Assembly: GCF_014207845.1 (NCBI RefSeq)
Contig: NZ_JACHLC010000001.1
Span: forward strand, 1,984,001 to 2,048,000
DNA from: Chryseobacterium shigense
GTDB taxonomy: Bacteria; Bacteroidota; Bacteroidia; Flavobacteriales; Weeksellaceae
DNA length: 64,000 nt
Direction: 5' to 3'
Position 1 is the stretch's first letter; each line of letters begins with the position of its first letter. The notes under the pieces were generated by a model. It saw nothing but the letters and a program-made list of their open reading frames with translations, searched no databases and was not told the DNA's origin. Below, piece after piece: positions 8,963 to 18,198 of the stretch. The position numbers were made by a program, and so were the translations under genes.

Positions 8963-9562
8963 TTATCTTTCATCATCATTGTCGTCGTCATCTTCGAAAA
9001 CATCATCGTTGTAGTTTTCTTCTTCCTCATCATCGAAGTTGTCATCATCTTCATCTTCAAAATTATTGTTTCCTCCAAAATCATCATCAAAGCTGAAATC
9101 ATCATCCATAAGCGGCATTGCCGATCTTTTCTTGGATCCTCCAGCATTTCCGCTTCTGCTTGGTGCTTTTAACGGAACGTTTCCGAATCTGTATACGGTA
9201 ATAGGATAATTAACCCCTTTTGTTTCTTCGATGATTTCCACAAGTTCACAGTATAGCTCCCAAAGATCAAGAAGCCCGTACTGAAACTGTGCTTTGTCGC
9301 CTATTTTCCCAAAAGCTTCATCAATATACACATCCGACATAATTTCGCCATCACCATCATCACTCATATCTTCCAGTGGAACACTTTTAATTATTGTTCC
9401 GTCATCTTCCAACATATTAAAAGCGGAAAGTTCATCTCCCTGCAGACTGAACGCACTTTTAATTCCCAAATGTAAGTTCCATAGTGACTGTTTTCCTTTT
9501 ACTTCAATATCTCGGAAAATATCCTCTTTCGCATCTAATATTACGCGGATCTTGTAAACCAT
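8963..9562 (-). CDS. pRiA4b ORF-3-like protein with extreme acidic tail
   Basis: 199 residues. The first about 130 form a compact domain (MVYKIRVILDAKEDIFRDIEV..., LWELYCELVEIIEE, YPITVYRFGNVPLK) resembling the PRiA4_ORF3 family, annotated elsewhere as a TnpR-like passenger protein but with no proven activity. After a basic linker (GGSKKRSAMPL), residues about 150-199 are almost all Asp, Glu, Asn and Phe. Such tails can mimic nucleic acid or bind basic proteins; this is inference. The gene has one of the clearest promoters in the window (9617-9644) and its own terminator, so it is transcribed alone. No transposon remnants are seen around it. Confidence 0.7.
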   Translation of the reverse strand: MVYKIRVILDAKEDIFRDIEVKGKQSLWNLHLGIKSAFSLQGDELSAFNMLEDDGTIIKSVPLEDMSDDGDGEIMSDVYIDEAFGKIGDKAQFQYGLLDLWELYCELVEIIEETKGVNYPITVYRFGNVPLKAPSRSGNAGGSKKRSAMPLMDDDFSFDDDFGGNNNFEDEDDDNFDDEEEENYNDDVFEDDDDNDDER

Positions 9563-9616
9563 ATCAGTTTCTTAAATTACTTTTTTTGCCTTAATTATTA
9601 TGATAAATCTCTGTTG

Positions 9617-9644
9617 CAAATATATAATAAATGAGATGTGACAA
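9617..9644 (-). promoter_or_regulatory. Bacteroidota-type promoter of the acidic-tail gene
   Basis: On the minus strand TTG (9644-9642, preceded by a T run), 17-nt spacer, then TATATTTG (9624-9617), a full match to TTG-N17-19-TAnnTTTG. The start codon is 55 bp downstream. Confidence 0.7.
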
Positions 9645-9697
9645 AAAAATATTTCAGGATTTTTTAAAATATTTTTTTTTCTTACATTTTGCCGGAA

Positions 9698-10729
9698 TTA
9701 TTTACTTTTTTCAAGCATAAAACTGAATTTAGTTCCTTCCAGATAGACACTTTCTACTGTAATATTTTCATTATGGGCTTCAAGGATATGCTTCACAATG
9801 GCCAATCCTAAACCGGAACCTCCTTCCCTTCTGCTTCTGCTGGTTTCCACACGGTAAAATCTTTCGAAGATTCTTGGCAGGGCTTCAGCTTTTATTCCCA
9901 TTCCGTTATCTATAACCTCAATCAGAACTTTGTTTTTGAGAACACTGGTTTTTACGGCTACTTTTGCTTCCTGCCTGTTGGCATAATGAATGGCATTGGA
10001 GATTAAATTAATGAAAACCTGTGAAATTTTCTGTTTGTCGGCATCTACAAATATCTGCGGGTTAAGGGTCTGGATCTGCAAAGTAGCATTATGTTTCTCT
10101 GCCTCAAATTCAAGAAGTTCAAAAATTTCCTTGATTAAAAGATTGACATCAAATTTTGAAACTGCGATACTTATCTCCCCTGCTTCAAGCCTGTTGATCA
10201 TATCAAGATCTGTAACGATTGCGATGAGTCTTTCTACAGATTTATCAATTCTTTCAAGGTATTTGTCGCGAATGGTAAGATTGTCTACTCCTCCGTCTCT
10301 GAGGGTTTCCACATATCCCTGAATGGAAAACAGTGGTGTTTTAAGCTCATGGGAAACATTTCCGATGTATTCTTTACGGTAACTTTCCATTTCTTTCATC
10401 ATATCGATCTCTGTGACCTGCTGCTGGTTAAGATCTGAGAATCTTTCGCCAAGTTCCTTAATGGTAATATTTTCGTTATTGTCGTGAACAATTTCCTGGG
10501 GAAGCATCTGCGAAAGCCCGCGAACCTGCTTTTTTCCGTAATAGTTGAAAAGAAGCTCAAGAACCACATAATTGATCATAAAAATGAGGACCAGGCAGGT
10601 GAAAAGACCGATTTTGAAAAAAGGGGTCTGGTAATAGATATCCTTCAGTGAATCAAAAATGATTACTAAAAGAAACATCACCAGTGTCAGAAGACACGAG
10701 GCGACGAGTGTAAGTCTGTAAAATTTCAA
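9698..10729 (-). CDS. Sensor histidine kinase, PhoR-like
   Basis: 343-residue inner-membrane kinase. Two transmembrane segments (about 7-25 and 41-62) flank a very short external loop, so signal input is probably intramembrane or through partner proteins. HisKA has phospho-acceptor His127 in NVSHELKTPLFSIQGY; the ATPase domain has NLISNAIHYA (N box), DNGMGI (G1), FERFYR (F box) and GGSGLGLAIVKH (G2). The start codon is TTG at 10729: no in-frame ATG lies between it and an upstream stop. It follows the response regulator by 46 bp. Domain layout and proximity of a receptor gene suggest PhoR, but the signal is inferred. Confidence 0.88.
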   Translation of the reverse strand: MKFYRLTLVASCLLTLVMFLLVIIFDSLKDIYYQTPFFKIGLFTCLVLIFMINYVVLELLFNYYGKKQVRGLSQMLPQEIVHDNNENITIKELGERFSDLNQQQVTEIDMMKEMESYRKEYIGNVSHELKTPLFSIQGYVETLRDGGVDNLTIRDKYLERIDKSVERLIAIVTDLDMINRLEAGEISIAVSKFDVNLLIKEIFELLEFEAEKHNATLQIQTLNPQIFVDADKQKISQVFINLISNAIHYANRQEAKVAVKTSVLKNKVLIEVIDNGMGIKAEALPRIFERFYRVETSRSRREGGSGLGLAIVKHILEAHNENITVESVYLEGTKFSFMLEKSK

Positions 10730-10775
10730 TTTTACAAGTTTTTATAGGTTTATGTAAAGATAGGAATTTAAGTTA

Positions 10776-11453
10776 TTAAACGATAAGCTTATAACCGATT
10801 CCTTTCAGTGTCTGGATGGTATTGATTCCCAGTTTTTCTCTCAGTCTTCTGATATGTACATCGATGGTTCTTTCTCCTACAATCACATCGTTACCCCATA
10901 CTTTTTCCAGAATTTCTTCTCTTTTGAATACTTTTTCCGTGTTTGAAGCCAGAAGATAAAGCAAATCGAATTCTTTTTTAGGAAGAAGGAACTGCTGTCC
11001 GCTTTTGGAAACCCTGAAATTGTCTTTGTCGATTACCAGATCTCCGATCTCAATAAGTTTAGCATTATCTGAAACCTGAGAAGTAAGCTGCAGCAAGGCG
11101 TTTACTTTAGAGATAAGAATTTTCGGTTTGATCAGCTTTACAATATAGTCGTTGGCTCCGGCCTGAAATCCTGCCAACTGGGAGAATTCTTCGCTTCTTG
11201 CGGAAAGAAATACAATAAGTGTTTTCTGCAGTTCTTTTACTTTACGAAGTTCCTGACAGGTTTCTATACCATCTTTCTCCGGCATCATAACATCTAACAG
11301 GATAAGATCCGGGATGATCTCTTTGGCTTTGTCTATACCTTCGTTACCGTTTGTGGCTGTATAGATATCGTAGCCTTCTTTTTCCAGGTTGTAAGACAGA
11401 ATCTCTAAAATATCCAGTTCATCGTCTATTAAGAGTATTTTCTTTTGGTTCAT
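10776..11453 (-). CDS. OmpR/PhoB-family response regulator
   Basis: 225-residue DNA-binding regulator: receiver domain (about 5-118) with acidic Asp11/Asp12, phospho-acceptor Asp54 in LLDVMMPEKDG and the switch Lys106; winged-helix domain (about 130-225) with RTIDVHIRRLREKLG as recognition helix. Oddity: the nearly invariant Lys-Pro of receivers is Lys106-Leu107 here (DYIVKLIKPK). First gene of the two-component operon, transcribed away from the TonB-dependent receptor, which it may control. PhoB-like on overall sequence; the regulon is not known from sequence. Confidence 0.88.
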   Translation of the reverse strand: MNQKKILLIDDELDILEILSYNLEKEGYDIYTATNGNEGIDKAKEIIPDLILLDVMMPEKDGIETCQELRKVKELQKTLIVFLSARSEEFSQLAGFQAGANDYIVKLIKPKILISKVNALLQLTSQVSDNAKLIEIGDLVIDKDNFRVSKSGQQFLLPKKEFDLLYLLASNTEKVFKREEILEKVWGNDVIVGERTIDVHIRRLREKLGINTIQTLKGIGYKLIV

Positions 11454-11651
11454 TTTAAATTTTTACTGAGTCAAAGTTAATAAATTTTAAAGCACAGATG
11501 AACAAATGTATTATCGTTCACATAAAGTTAACAATAATATTCTTTTCTTAATGTTTAGTTAAAAAAAAATTAAAATTCACTAAACCACTTACCCCACTAA
11601 TCTTTTATTCCTTTGCACCGAAAGAATCTAGTAAATAAAGTAAGTAAGATA

Positions 11652-14291
11652 ATGAAAATTAATAAACTTAGCATTGCAGTCGTATTTTTATCCGGATCAA
11701 TGTTTTACGCTCAGGAAACGAAGCAGGACACGATCATCAAGGAGAAAAAAATTGATGGTGTAGTTATCCAGGGAAGCAGCAACAAGAAAACTGAAACTGC
11801 AGTATTGGGAGAACAGAAAAAAGCGGTTATTCAAAAGCAGGCTGTAAGTGCTGAAGAGATTTCCAGAAAAGGGATTTCCAACGTGGAGCAGGGACTTACG
11901 AAAGTAACAGGAATTACGACGGTAGAAGGCAGAGGACTTTTCGTAAGGGGACTTGAGGAACGATACAATTATTTATTGATTAACGGTCTTGGTTCGCCAT
12001 CCAATAACCCATTCCAAAAGATCATTGCCCTGAAGCAGTTCCCTACGGATGTAGTTGGAAAATTAAATATCTACAAGACGTTCAATTCCAATCTTTACGG
12101 GGATTTTGCAGGAGCTACGTTTGATATTGAAACGCTTACGATTGACAAAGCTTTTTCAAAAATAGAATTCAGTATAGGAGTAAATACCTTAAGTACATTC
12201 AGAAATAATTTTAAAGTAGCTGAGGGTGCAGACGGAATGAACGGATATCTGGGACTTAACTCCAGAGACAGAAGACTTCCTGATGAAATCAGAAATGCAA
12301 GACCGGATAACTATAAATTTACTCCGGACCAGTCTTTAAATTCATTCAAGGATTCATGGAATGTGGATAATGTAAAATCAATGCCTAATACAAGCATCGG
12401 GTTTACAACTGCACAGAAAGTGAAAATGGGTGAAACCGGGAATTTGGGTATTCTATTCTCTTTGAACCAGGGAAGCAAATTTGAATATAAGGATGGTGAC
12501 AATAACCAGTTCAAAGGACAGGGAAAAGGCTCATTCATCGAAAACATGAATTTTCTTAACCGTAAACAATACAATTACGAGATAGAATCTTCAGTTTTAT
12601 TAGGTTTAGGATATAAGAACAAAGGAACAAATGTTAACCTAAATGCTATTTATTTACAGAATGTCAATAATATCATAGAAGATAATTATGGTTACAAAGA
12701 CGGACAGGTTCTTAACAAGACTACTTTCTTCAGAACCAATCAATTAGATGTTTCAAGATTTTTAGATTTACAGTTAACTGCATCTCAGAAAATAAATGAA
12801 AGGCATCAGCTAAAAGCCGGAGCCAGCTATGTAATCAATAATTATCAGCAGCCGGACAGAAAAATCATAGAGGGTAACCGTATTGATCCTACTACAGGAA
12901 CTTTTCTTTCAGGCAGTAATATTGCAATGCGTTATGGTGGAAACAACATTATCCGCCAGTACCTGGATGTAGATTCCAGATTCTATGGTTCAGCGTTCGC
13001 AGAATATCAATTGGCTTTAGGAGAAAAAGGGGACAGAAAAGATTTCCCAATTCAGATTGCATTGGGGTATAACGGGTTTTCAGATTTCAGAAAAACTTCT
13101 TACCGATTTATTTTCGGACGTACTGCTACTTCTTCAAACTCTTTTGTTATTAATGTTGATACTCCTCAGGATACCTTTAATGCATCTCTAAGAAATGGAG
13201 ATTTATATTACCAGGAAGGATCTGATATTTCACAGTTTTATTCAAGCTTCTACCAGATCATCAACGGAGGATATGCCAACGTGAATTTAAAGCCTAATGA
13301 TTCCTGGGATATCTTATTGGGAGCAAGGTATGAAAATGACATGACTCTGATCCGTTATTCAGAACAAAGTGCAGAAACTAAAATAGATTTAGATAAGAAC
13401 AAGAACTTCTTCCTGCCGTCATTATCGGTAAAAAAGGCTCTTAACAATAAAAACAATTTAAGATTCTCTTTCAGCAAGACCGTTACACGTCCTATCCTTA
13501 TCGAGACTATGCCTATTACATACATCAATCCGGATAACGTAAATATTGTCGGTAATCCTGAAATTAAGAACAGTGAAAACTACAATTTCGATCTGAAATG
13601 GGAATATTTCCCAACCAATAAGGAGATGTTTGCTGTAAACCTGTTTGCAAAAAGAATCGACAACGCTATTGAACGTTCATTAGTAGCTTCAGGAAATGCA
13701 ACAGGTTCCACCATTACTTTCTTCAATGCCAAAAAAGCAGATTTATTCGGGATAGAACTGGAAGGAATTTTAAGTCTGGGCAGAATATCAGAGTCTTTAA
13801 GAAGCTTTACTCTGGGAGCTAATGCCACTATCATGCATTCCAACGTAGAAAGAAGCCAGGACCAGTTAAATATGGAAAGACCTGACTGGTTCGATCAGAC
13901 AGGAGAAACATTACGCAAAAGAGGTTTACAGGGAGCGGCTCCTTACACCATCAATGCCGATTTAAAGTATGAACTGAAAAATCGCAACAATTTAGCCCAT
14001 ACATTCTCACTTGTTTACAATGTGTCAGGAAGCAAAATTTATGCAACGGGAGGAGCAGGCACTGACAATTATTATGAAAAACCATTCAACCAGATAGATT
14101 TTGTATACCAGGGGCAATTAACGAAAAACTGGAATGTAAAATTTGCAGTACAGAATATTTTAGACAGCAAGTACAAAATTCTAATAGGTGACAAAAATTA
14201 TCTGCCTACCAATTTCGAGCAAGGTAATAATACACTTACAAATTACTACAGAGGTACTACATTCAACCTTACTGTAGGATATACATTCTAA
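11652..14291 (+). CDS. TonB-dependent outer-membrane receptor
   Basis: 879 residues with signal peptide MKINKLSIAVVFLSGSMFYAQ, then an N-terminal stretch with a possible TonB box (KIDGVVIQG), a plug domain (about 50-165; GLFVRGLEERYNYLLING) and a 22-strand-type barrel ending in aromatic GTTFNLTVGYTF. It lacks the carboxypeptidase-like N-terminal domain of SusC proteins. Start at ATG 11652 rather than a TTG 13 codons upstream because it begins the signal peptide. A lipoprotein gene follows after 34 bp, forming a two-gene uptake unit without SusD. Divergence from a PhoBR-like pair suggests phosphate or phospho-compound uptake; unproven. Confidence 0.9.
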   Translation: MKINKLSIAVVFLSGSMFYAQETKQDTIIKEKKIDGVVIQGSSNKKTETAVLGEQKKAVIQKQAVSAEEISRKGISNVEQGLTKVTGITTVEGRGLFVRGLEERYNYLLINGLGSPSNNPFQKIIALKQFPTDVVGKLNIYKTFNSNLYGDFAGATFDIETLTIDKAFSKIEFSIGVNTLSTFRNNFKVAEGADGMNGYLGLNSRDRRLPDEIRNARPDNYKFTPDQSLNSFKDSWNVDNVKSMPNTSIGFTTAQKVKMGETGNLGILFSLNQGSKFEYKDGDNNQFKGQGKGSFIENMNFLNRKQYNYEIESSVLLGLGYKNKGTNVNLNAIYLQNVNNIIEDNYGYKDGQVLNKTTFFRTNQLDVSRFLDLQLTASQKINERHQLKAGASYVINNYQQPDRKIIEGNRIDPTTGTFLSGSNIAMRYGGNNIIRQYLDVDSRFYGSAFAEYQLALGEKGDRKDFPIQIALGYNGFSDFRKTSYRFIFGRTATSSNSFVINVDTPQDTFNASLRNGDLYYQEGSDISQFYSSFYQIINGGYANVNLKPNDSWDILLGARYENDMTLIRYSEQSAETKIDLDKNKNFFLPSLSVKKALNNKNNLRFSFSKTVTRPILIETMPITYINPDNVNIVGNPEIKNSENYNFDLKWEYFPTNKEMFAVNLFAKRIDNAIERSLVASGNATGSTITFFNAKKADLFGIELEGILSLGRISESLRSFTLGANATIMHSNVERSQDQLNMERPDWFDQTGETLRKRGLQGAAPYTINADLKYELKNRNNLAHTFSLVYNVSGSKIYATGGAGTDNYYEKPFNQIDFVYQGQLTKNWNVKFAVQNILDSKYKILIGDKNYLPTNFEQGNNTLTNYYRGTTFNLTVGYTF

Positions 14292-14325
14292 AACAATTTA
14301 ATAAAAAATAAAAATAAAGTATAAA

Positions 14326-15555
14326 ATGAAAAGAAGAGTTTTATCATTACTATCGTTAACAACAGTGTTAACATTGGCCTTAAATTCATGTACTATCGAT
14401 GTAAATGATGGCCTGGGAGAAGGTACGGTTACTACTCCTACCACTCCGGGAACCACTGAAAGTGTACTAAGCGGAAGCGGAACATTATCAGGAACTATTT
14501 CAAAAGATCTCCTTATCAAAAAAGGAAACTATACATTAGACGGAATTGTAAAAATTACAAATAATGCCACCATCACTATTGAAGCGGGTGCTACTTTCAA
14601 TGTAGTAACTTCCAAAACAAGTGGTCTGGTAATTCTTCAGGACGGAAAAATCAATGCCGTAGGTACAGCTTCTGAGCCTATTGTATTCACTACTTCCACT
14701 AAAACTCCTGGTGACTGGGGCGGTATCACAATTTATGGAAATGCTCCGATCAAAGCAATCAACGGAAATGTACAGGCTCTTTCTGAGGATGGAAACAACG
14801 TTTATTACGGAGGAAGTGATGCCAATTCAAACTCAGGAACCATGAAGTTCGTAAGAGTGGAATACGCAGGTAAAAAGATCGGTGACGGTACTTCTGAAAC
14901 CAACTCTATGACATTTTATGCCGTAGGAGCAGGAACAACTTTGGAGAATCTTGTAACGTATAAAGGAACAGATGACGGTTATGAATTCTTCGGAGGTACA
15001 GTAAGTGCGAAAAATATCGTTTCTTACGGGAACTATGATGATTCTTTCGACTGGCAGGATGCATGGAGCGGACAGAACAATACAAACTGGTATGCTTTCC
15101 AGACAGGTACAGGTAACTTCGGAATGGAAATCGAGTCTTCGGGTAATGCTGATAATACGGCACCGAAAATATCAAACATCACATTAATCAGAGACGCAAA
15201 CACGCTTCCTGAAACTGCCAATTCTCCAGAAATTACTGCAATCCAGTTCAAAAAGCAGGGAACAGGGATTTTCTCAAACGTTTACATCAGCGGTTATAAA
15301 AATATCGGTACTCAGAAAGCTTATTCTGTACTAATCCAGGATGCAGCTACGGAAACAAGCCAGGTAAATACAGGAAAAGTAGTGGTTGCTCCTCTTACTT
15401 ACTTAAACTCTGACAATCCAGGTGTTTGGGGATATGCATTTACTCCGAACGGTGGAAAAACATTCACCAATACTGCTACCGTTACCAAAGTAGCTTTAAC
15501 TCCAGGAGCTTGGGCTACAGTAGATGGGGTAAACCTTTTAGCAGGACTGCAATAA
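14326..15555 (+). CDS. Surface lipoprotein with beta-helix-like repeats
   Basis: 409 residues; lipoprotein signal ending at Cys22 (LALNSC), then a Gly/Thr/Pro-rich linker (TVTTPTTPGTTE) and a body rich in Asn, Thr and Gly with stacked short strands (GNYTLDGIVKITNNATITI, GKINAVGTASEPIVFTT), which suggests a right-handed parallel beta-helix. Relatives are sometimes labelled multidrug transporter, which the sequence does not support: no membrane helices exist. Coupled to the upstream receptor, it probably captures ligand at the cell surface or caps the receptor. Confidence 0.7.
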   Translation: MKRRVLSLLSLTTVLTLALNSCTIDVNDGLGEGTVTTPTTPGTTESVLSGSGTLSGTISKDLLIKKGNYTLDGIVKITNNATITIEAGATFNVVTSKTSGLVILQDGKINAVGTASEPIVFTTSTKTPGDWGGITIYGNAPIKAINGNVQALSEDGNNVYYGGSDANSNSGTMKFVRVEYAGKKIGDGTSETNSMTFYAVGAGTTLENLVTYKGTDDGYEFFGGTVSAKNIVSYGNYDDSFDWQDAWSGQNNTNWYAFQTGTGNFGMEIESSGNADNTAPKISNITLIRDANTLPETANSPEITAIQFKKQGTGIFSNVYISGYKNIGTQKAYSVLIQDAATETSQVNTGKVVVAPLTYLNSDNPGVWGYAFTPNGGKTFTNTATVTKVALTPGAWATVDGVNLLAGLQ

Positions 15556-15584
15556 GTAACTAGTTTCTTCATATCAAATTTTAA

Positions 15585-15616
15585 GGGCCATCAGGAATTT
15601 TTCTGGTGGCTTTTTG
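15585..15616 (+). terminator. Terminator of the receptor-lipoprotein operon
   Basis: GCCATCAG (15587-15594) pairs with CTGGTGGC (15603-15610) with one G-T wobble, followed by TTTTT. Confidence 0.8.
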
Positions 15617-15713
15617 ATTGCTCAGGTTATTTCATTCCAAATAAGTTTGCTTAAAAAATGAAAGGTTTTCAAAGAACTTAAGTGTAAAAAAACTTTTGGC
15701 TCTTGTGGTTAAA

Positions 15714-15748
15714 ATAAAAAAGACCGGATTATAAATCCAGTCCTATAT
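15714..15748 (-). terminator. Terminator of hemL
   Basis: GACCGGATT / AATCCAGTC hairpin with one mismatch, followed on the minus strand by TCTTTTTTAT, 20 bp beyond the hemL stop. Confidence 0.65.
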
Positions 15749-15767
15749 ATTTTATCTGTTTAATCTT

Positions 15768-17051
15768 TTAAAAATAATCAAAATTTCTTACAGCTTCAAG
15801 TGTCATATCAATTTCCCTATCTCTGATTGCATCACTGATGAAATAGGTTTCATAGCCGCTTGGCGGAAGATATATTCCATTCTGAAGCATCTGGTGGAAA
15901 AAGTTATTGAATAAAGAATGATTGGACTCCGCTGCCTCATCAAAATTGGAAACCCTGTTGGTATGGAAAAACACAGACATCATGGATCCTTTTCTGTTGA
16001 TTTTATGAGCAATTCCTTTTTCATTCAGGATTTTCCCAATTCCAAAATCCAGTGTTTCCGTTGTTTTATTAATTCTGTTAAAGAACTCTGGATCATTTTT
16101 AATAAGCTGTAATGTTTTCAATCCTGCTCTCATAGCCAGTGGATTTCCGCTTAATGTTCCTGCCTGGTAAACCCCACCTTTTGGAGCTAAATGATCCATA
16201 ATTTCATTTCTGCCGGCGAAAGCACCCACCGGAAGACCTCCGCCGATCACTTTTCCGTAAGTCACTAGGTCAGCTTTTACATTGTACAATTCCTGAGCAC
16301 CTCCGAAAGCCAGTCTGAAACCGGTCATTACCTCATCAAAAATCAATAAAGCTCCGTTTTCATCACAGATTTTTCTCAGGTTTTGAAGGAAATTATTTTC
16401 AGGAAGCACACAGCCCATATTTCCGGCAACCGGCTCAATAATAACCGCTGCAATTTCTCCCTGGTTGTGACGGAACAGATCTTCTACCTGCTCAAAATCA
16501 TTATAACGGGCCAGAAGGGTATCTTTAGCCGTTCCTTCTGTTACTCCCGGAGAATTCGGGTTTCCAAAGGTGGCGGCACCGCTTCCCGCTTTGATCAGAA
16601 ATGAATCTGAATGACCGTGATAACAGCCTTCAAATTTAACGATCTTATCTCTTTTTGTAAATCCTCTCGCCAGTCTTACAGCGCTCATACAGGCTTCCGT
16701 ACCTGAAGAAACCATTCTGATCTGGTCTATATTGGGAACGTTTTCTACGATGAATTTTGCAATTTCTGTTTCCAGTTCTGTTGGAGCTCCGAAAGAAAAG
16801 CCTTTTTCAGCCTGCAGCTTCAGTTCTTCCAAAACTTCAGGATGGGTATGTCCCAAAATAGCAGGGCCCCATGAGTTGATATAATCGATGTAAGTATTAT
16901 CGTCCGCATCGGTAAGATAAGCCCCTTTAGCAGATTTCATAAAAACAGGAACTCCTCCCACGGATTTGAATGCACGGACCGGCGAATTTACTCCTCCCGG
17001 AATGTATTTGTAGGCTTCATCAAATAAAGCCGAACTTCTTTGGTATTTCAT
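15768..17051 (-). CDS. hemL: Glutamate-1-semialdehyde 2,1-aminomutase
   Basis: Converts glutamate-1-semialdehyde to 5-aminolevulinate, the C5 route to haem; PLP-dependent, cytosolic. 427 residues, as usual. The PLP lysine is Lys267 in [32 protein letters not shown] (about 238-253) carries the cofactor-binding Asp; [22 protein letters not shown] is the mobile active-site loop characteristic of GSAM rather than other aminotransferases. Single gene with its own terminator; other hem genes are elsewhere. Confidence 0.96.
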   Translation of the reverse strand: MKYQRSSALFDEAYKYIPGGVNSPVRAFKSVGGVPVFMKSAKGAYLTDADDNTYIDYINSWGPAILGHTHPEVLEELKLQAEKGFSFGAPTELETEIAKFIVENVPNIDQIRMVSSGTEACMSAVRLARGFTKRDKIVKFEGCYHGHSDSFLIKAGSGAATFGNPNSPGVTEGTAKDTLLARYNDFEQVEDLFRHNQGEIAAVIIEPVAGNMGCVLPENNFLQNLRKICDENGALLIFDEVMTGFRLAFGGAQELYNVKADLVTYGKVIGGGLPVGAFAGRNEIMDHLAPKGGVYQAGTLSGNPLAMRAGLKTLQLIKNDPEFFNRINKTTETLDFGIGKILNEKGIAHKINRKGSMMSVFFHTNRVSNFDEAAESNHSLFNNFFHQMLQNGIYLPPSGYETYFISDAIRDREIDMTLEAVRNFDYF

Positions 17052-17121
17052 ATTTCAGTTAAGAGTTGAAGGTTCGTAGCTGACAGACAGTTATCTGAAA
17101 GCAGGAAACCTGCAGCAAAAA

Positions 17122-18183
17122 TTAATTTCTGGGTTTTTTATCAATTAAATAAATCAGCTGGCCGGCAGAAGGTTTCTGTCCTTCATCCATCCTGTTTTTT
17201 GCGTATAATTTATTTAGCTTGATTCCGAATTTCTGGGCAATATCGTGCATATCTTCACCGGATTCGGCTTTATAGGTAGCGGTAGTTCCTTCAGAATTTT
17301 TGGATTCCAGAAAAACAATATCGTTTTTCTTTAAAACATCACTGTTAAGTTCATTCCACTTAGCCAACCTGCTTTCGCTTATTCTGAATTTATCTGCAAT
17401 GAATTTAACGGTAGTATCTTCAGGAATAACGATATATTTTAAGCCTTCGTTCGGGTGGCTTTTGATAAGAATGGAGTTCAGGATTTCAGCCTTTGTTTTG
17501 ATTCTTTCAACTCTTTTCTGCTGCTGGGCATAAGAGGTCTGTTTATAAGGAACTTCTACAGTTACAGGATCTTTGGCCTTTTTAACCATCATTTTGGAGG
17601 GCTCCAATTGTGCCATGAAAGTTCCGTCGTCTTTCAGATCCGGATACATTTTAAGAACGGCATACAGTACTTCTTTGGAATTGGTATTGTCATACTCATA
17701 AAGTTTGTATCTTTCAATTTTCCCGATCAGTATCGATGCATATCGGGGATTGGTTGCATATCCTGCTTTTTTAAGTCCGTAGGCCCACGCTCTGTAATCT
17801 TTCATGTCAAGATTAAAAAGATTTGCGTAGTATTTTCTTGTGGATAAAAAGATGGAATGGTCTTCGTAAGACTGTCTGGGATCGTCATACACACGGAAAC
17901 ATTCATTGGGAGCATCATCCGTATGCTTCATGGTTTTTCCGGTCCAGTCTTCCTTACATTTTATTCCGAAGTGATTTCTGCCTTCCTGAGCCAGCCTGCT
18001 CTGCCCGCCACCTGTTTCCAGGAGTCCCTGGGCTAATGTAATAGAAGCCGGAATTTTGTATTTTTCCATTTCTTCTACCGCATATTTAGCGAATTTTTGA
18101 ATGTACTGGTCTTCAGTAGCCCAAGCCTGGGCTGAGAATTTTGATAAAACTAAAAGGCTTACGATTGAGAAAAGTCTTTTCAT
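17122..18183 (-). CDS. Exported glucosaminidase (GH73) with LysM domains
   Basis: 353-residue peptidoglycan hydrolase. Signal peptide MKRLFSIVSLLVLSKFSAQA; GH73 domain (about 25-165) with catalytic Glu56 in GLLETGGGQSRLAQ and the family signature NHFGIKC; then a linker and two LysM-type modules near the C-terminus (about 250-300 and 303-350), which bind N-acetylglucosamine. It would cleave glycan strands during growth or division. The ATG at 18183 is preferred to a TTG three codons upstream. The next gene upstream ends 15 bp away, so co-transcription with the PLP enzyme is likely. Confidence 0.9.
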   Translation of the reverse strand: MKRLFSIVSLLVLSKFSAQAWATEDQYIQKFAKYAVEEMEKYKIPASITLAQGLLETGGGQSRLAQEGRNHFGIKCKEDWTGKTMKHTDDAPNECFRVYDDPRQSYEDHSIFLSTRKYYANLFNLDMKDYRAWAYGLKKAGYATNPRYASILIGKIERYKLYEYDNTNSKEVLYAVLKMYPDLKDDGTFMAQLEPSKMMVKKAKDPVTVEVPYKQTSYAQQQKRVERIKTKAEILNSILIKSHPNEGLKYIVIPEDTTVKFIADKFRISESRLAKWNELNSDVLKKNDIVFLESKNSEGTTATYKAESGEDMHDIAQKFGIKLNKLYAKNRMDEGQKPSAGQLIYLIDKKPRN

Positions 18184-18198
18184 GTTTTTCAATTTTAC

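Noticed and set aside
8953..9172. Open frames opposite the acidic tail of the pRiA4b-like gene
   Set aside because: They read the complement of Asp/Glu codon runs, giving artificial Ile/Val/Phe or His-rich strings, and lack a promoter or homology.
14326..15555. Multidrug transporter, a label common for homologues
   Set aside because: It is a lipoprotein with no transmembrane helices.
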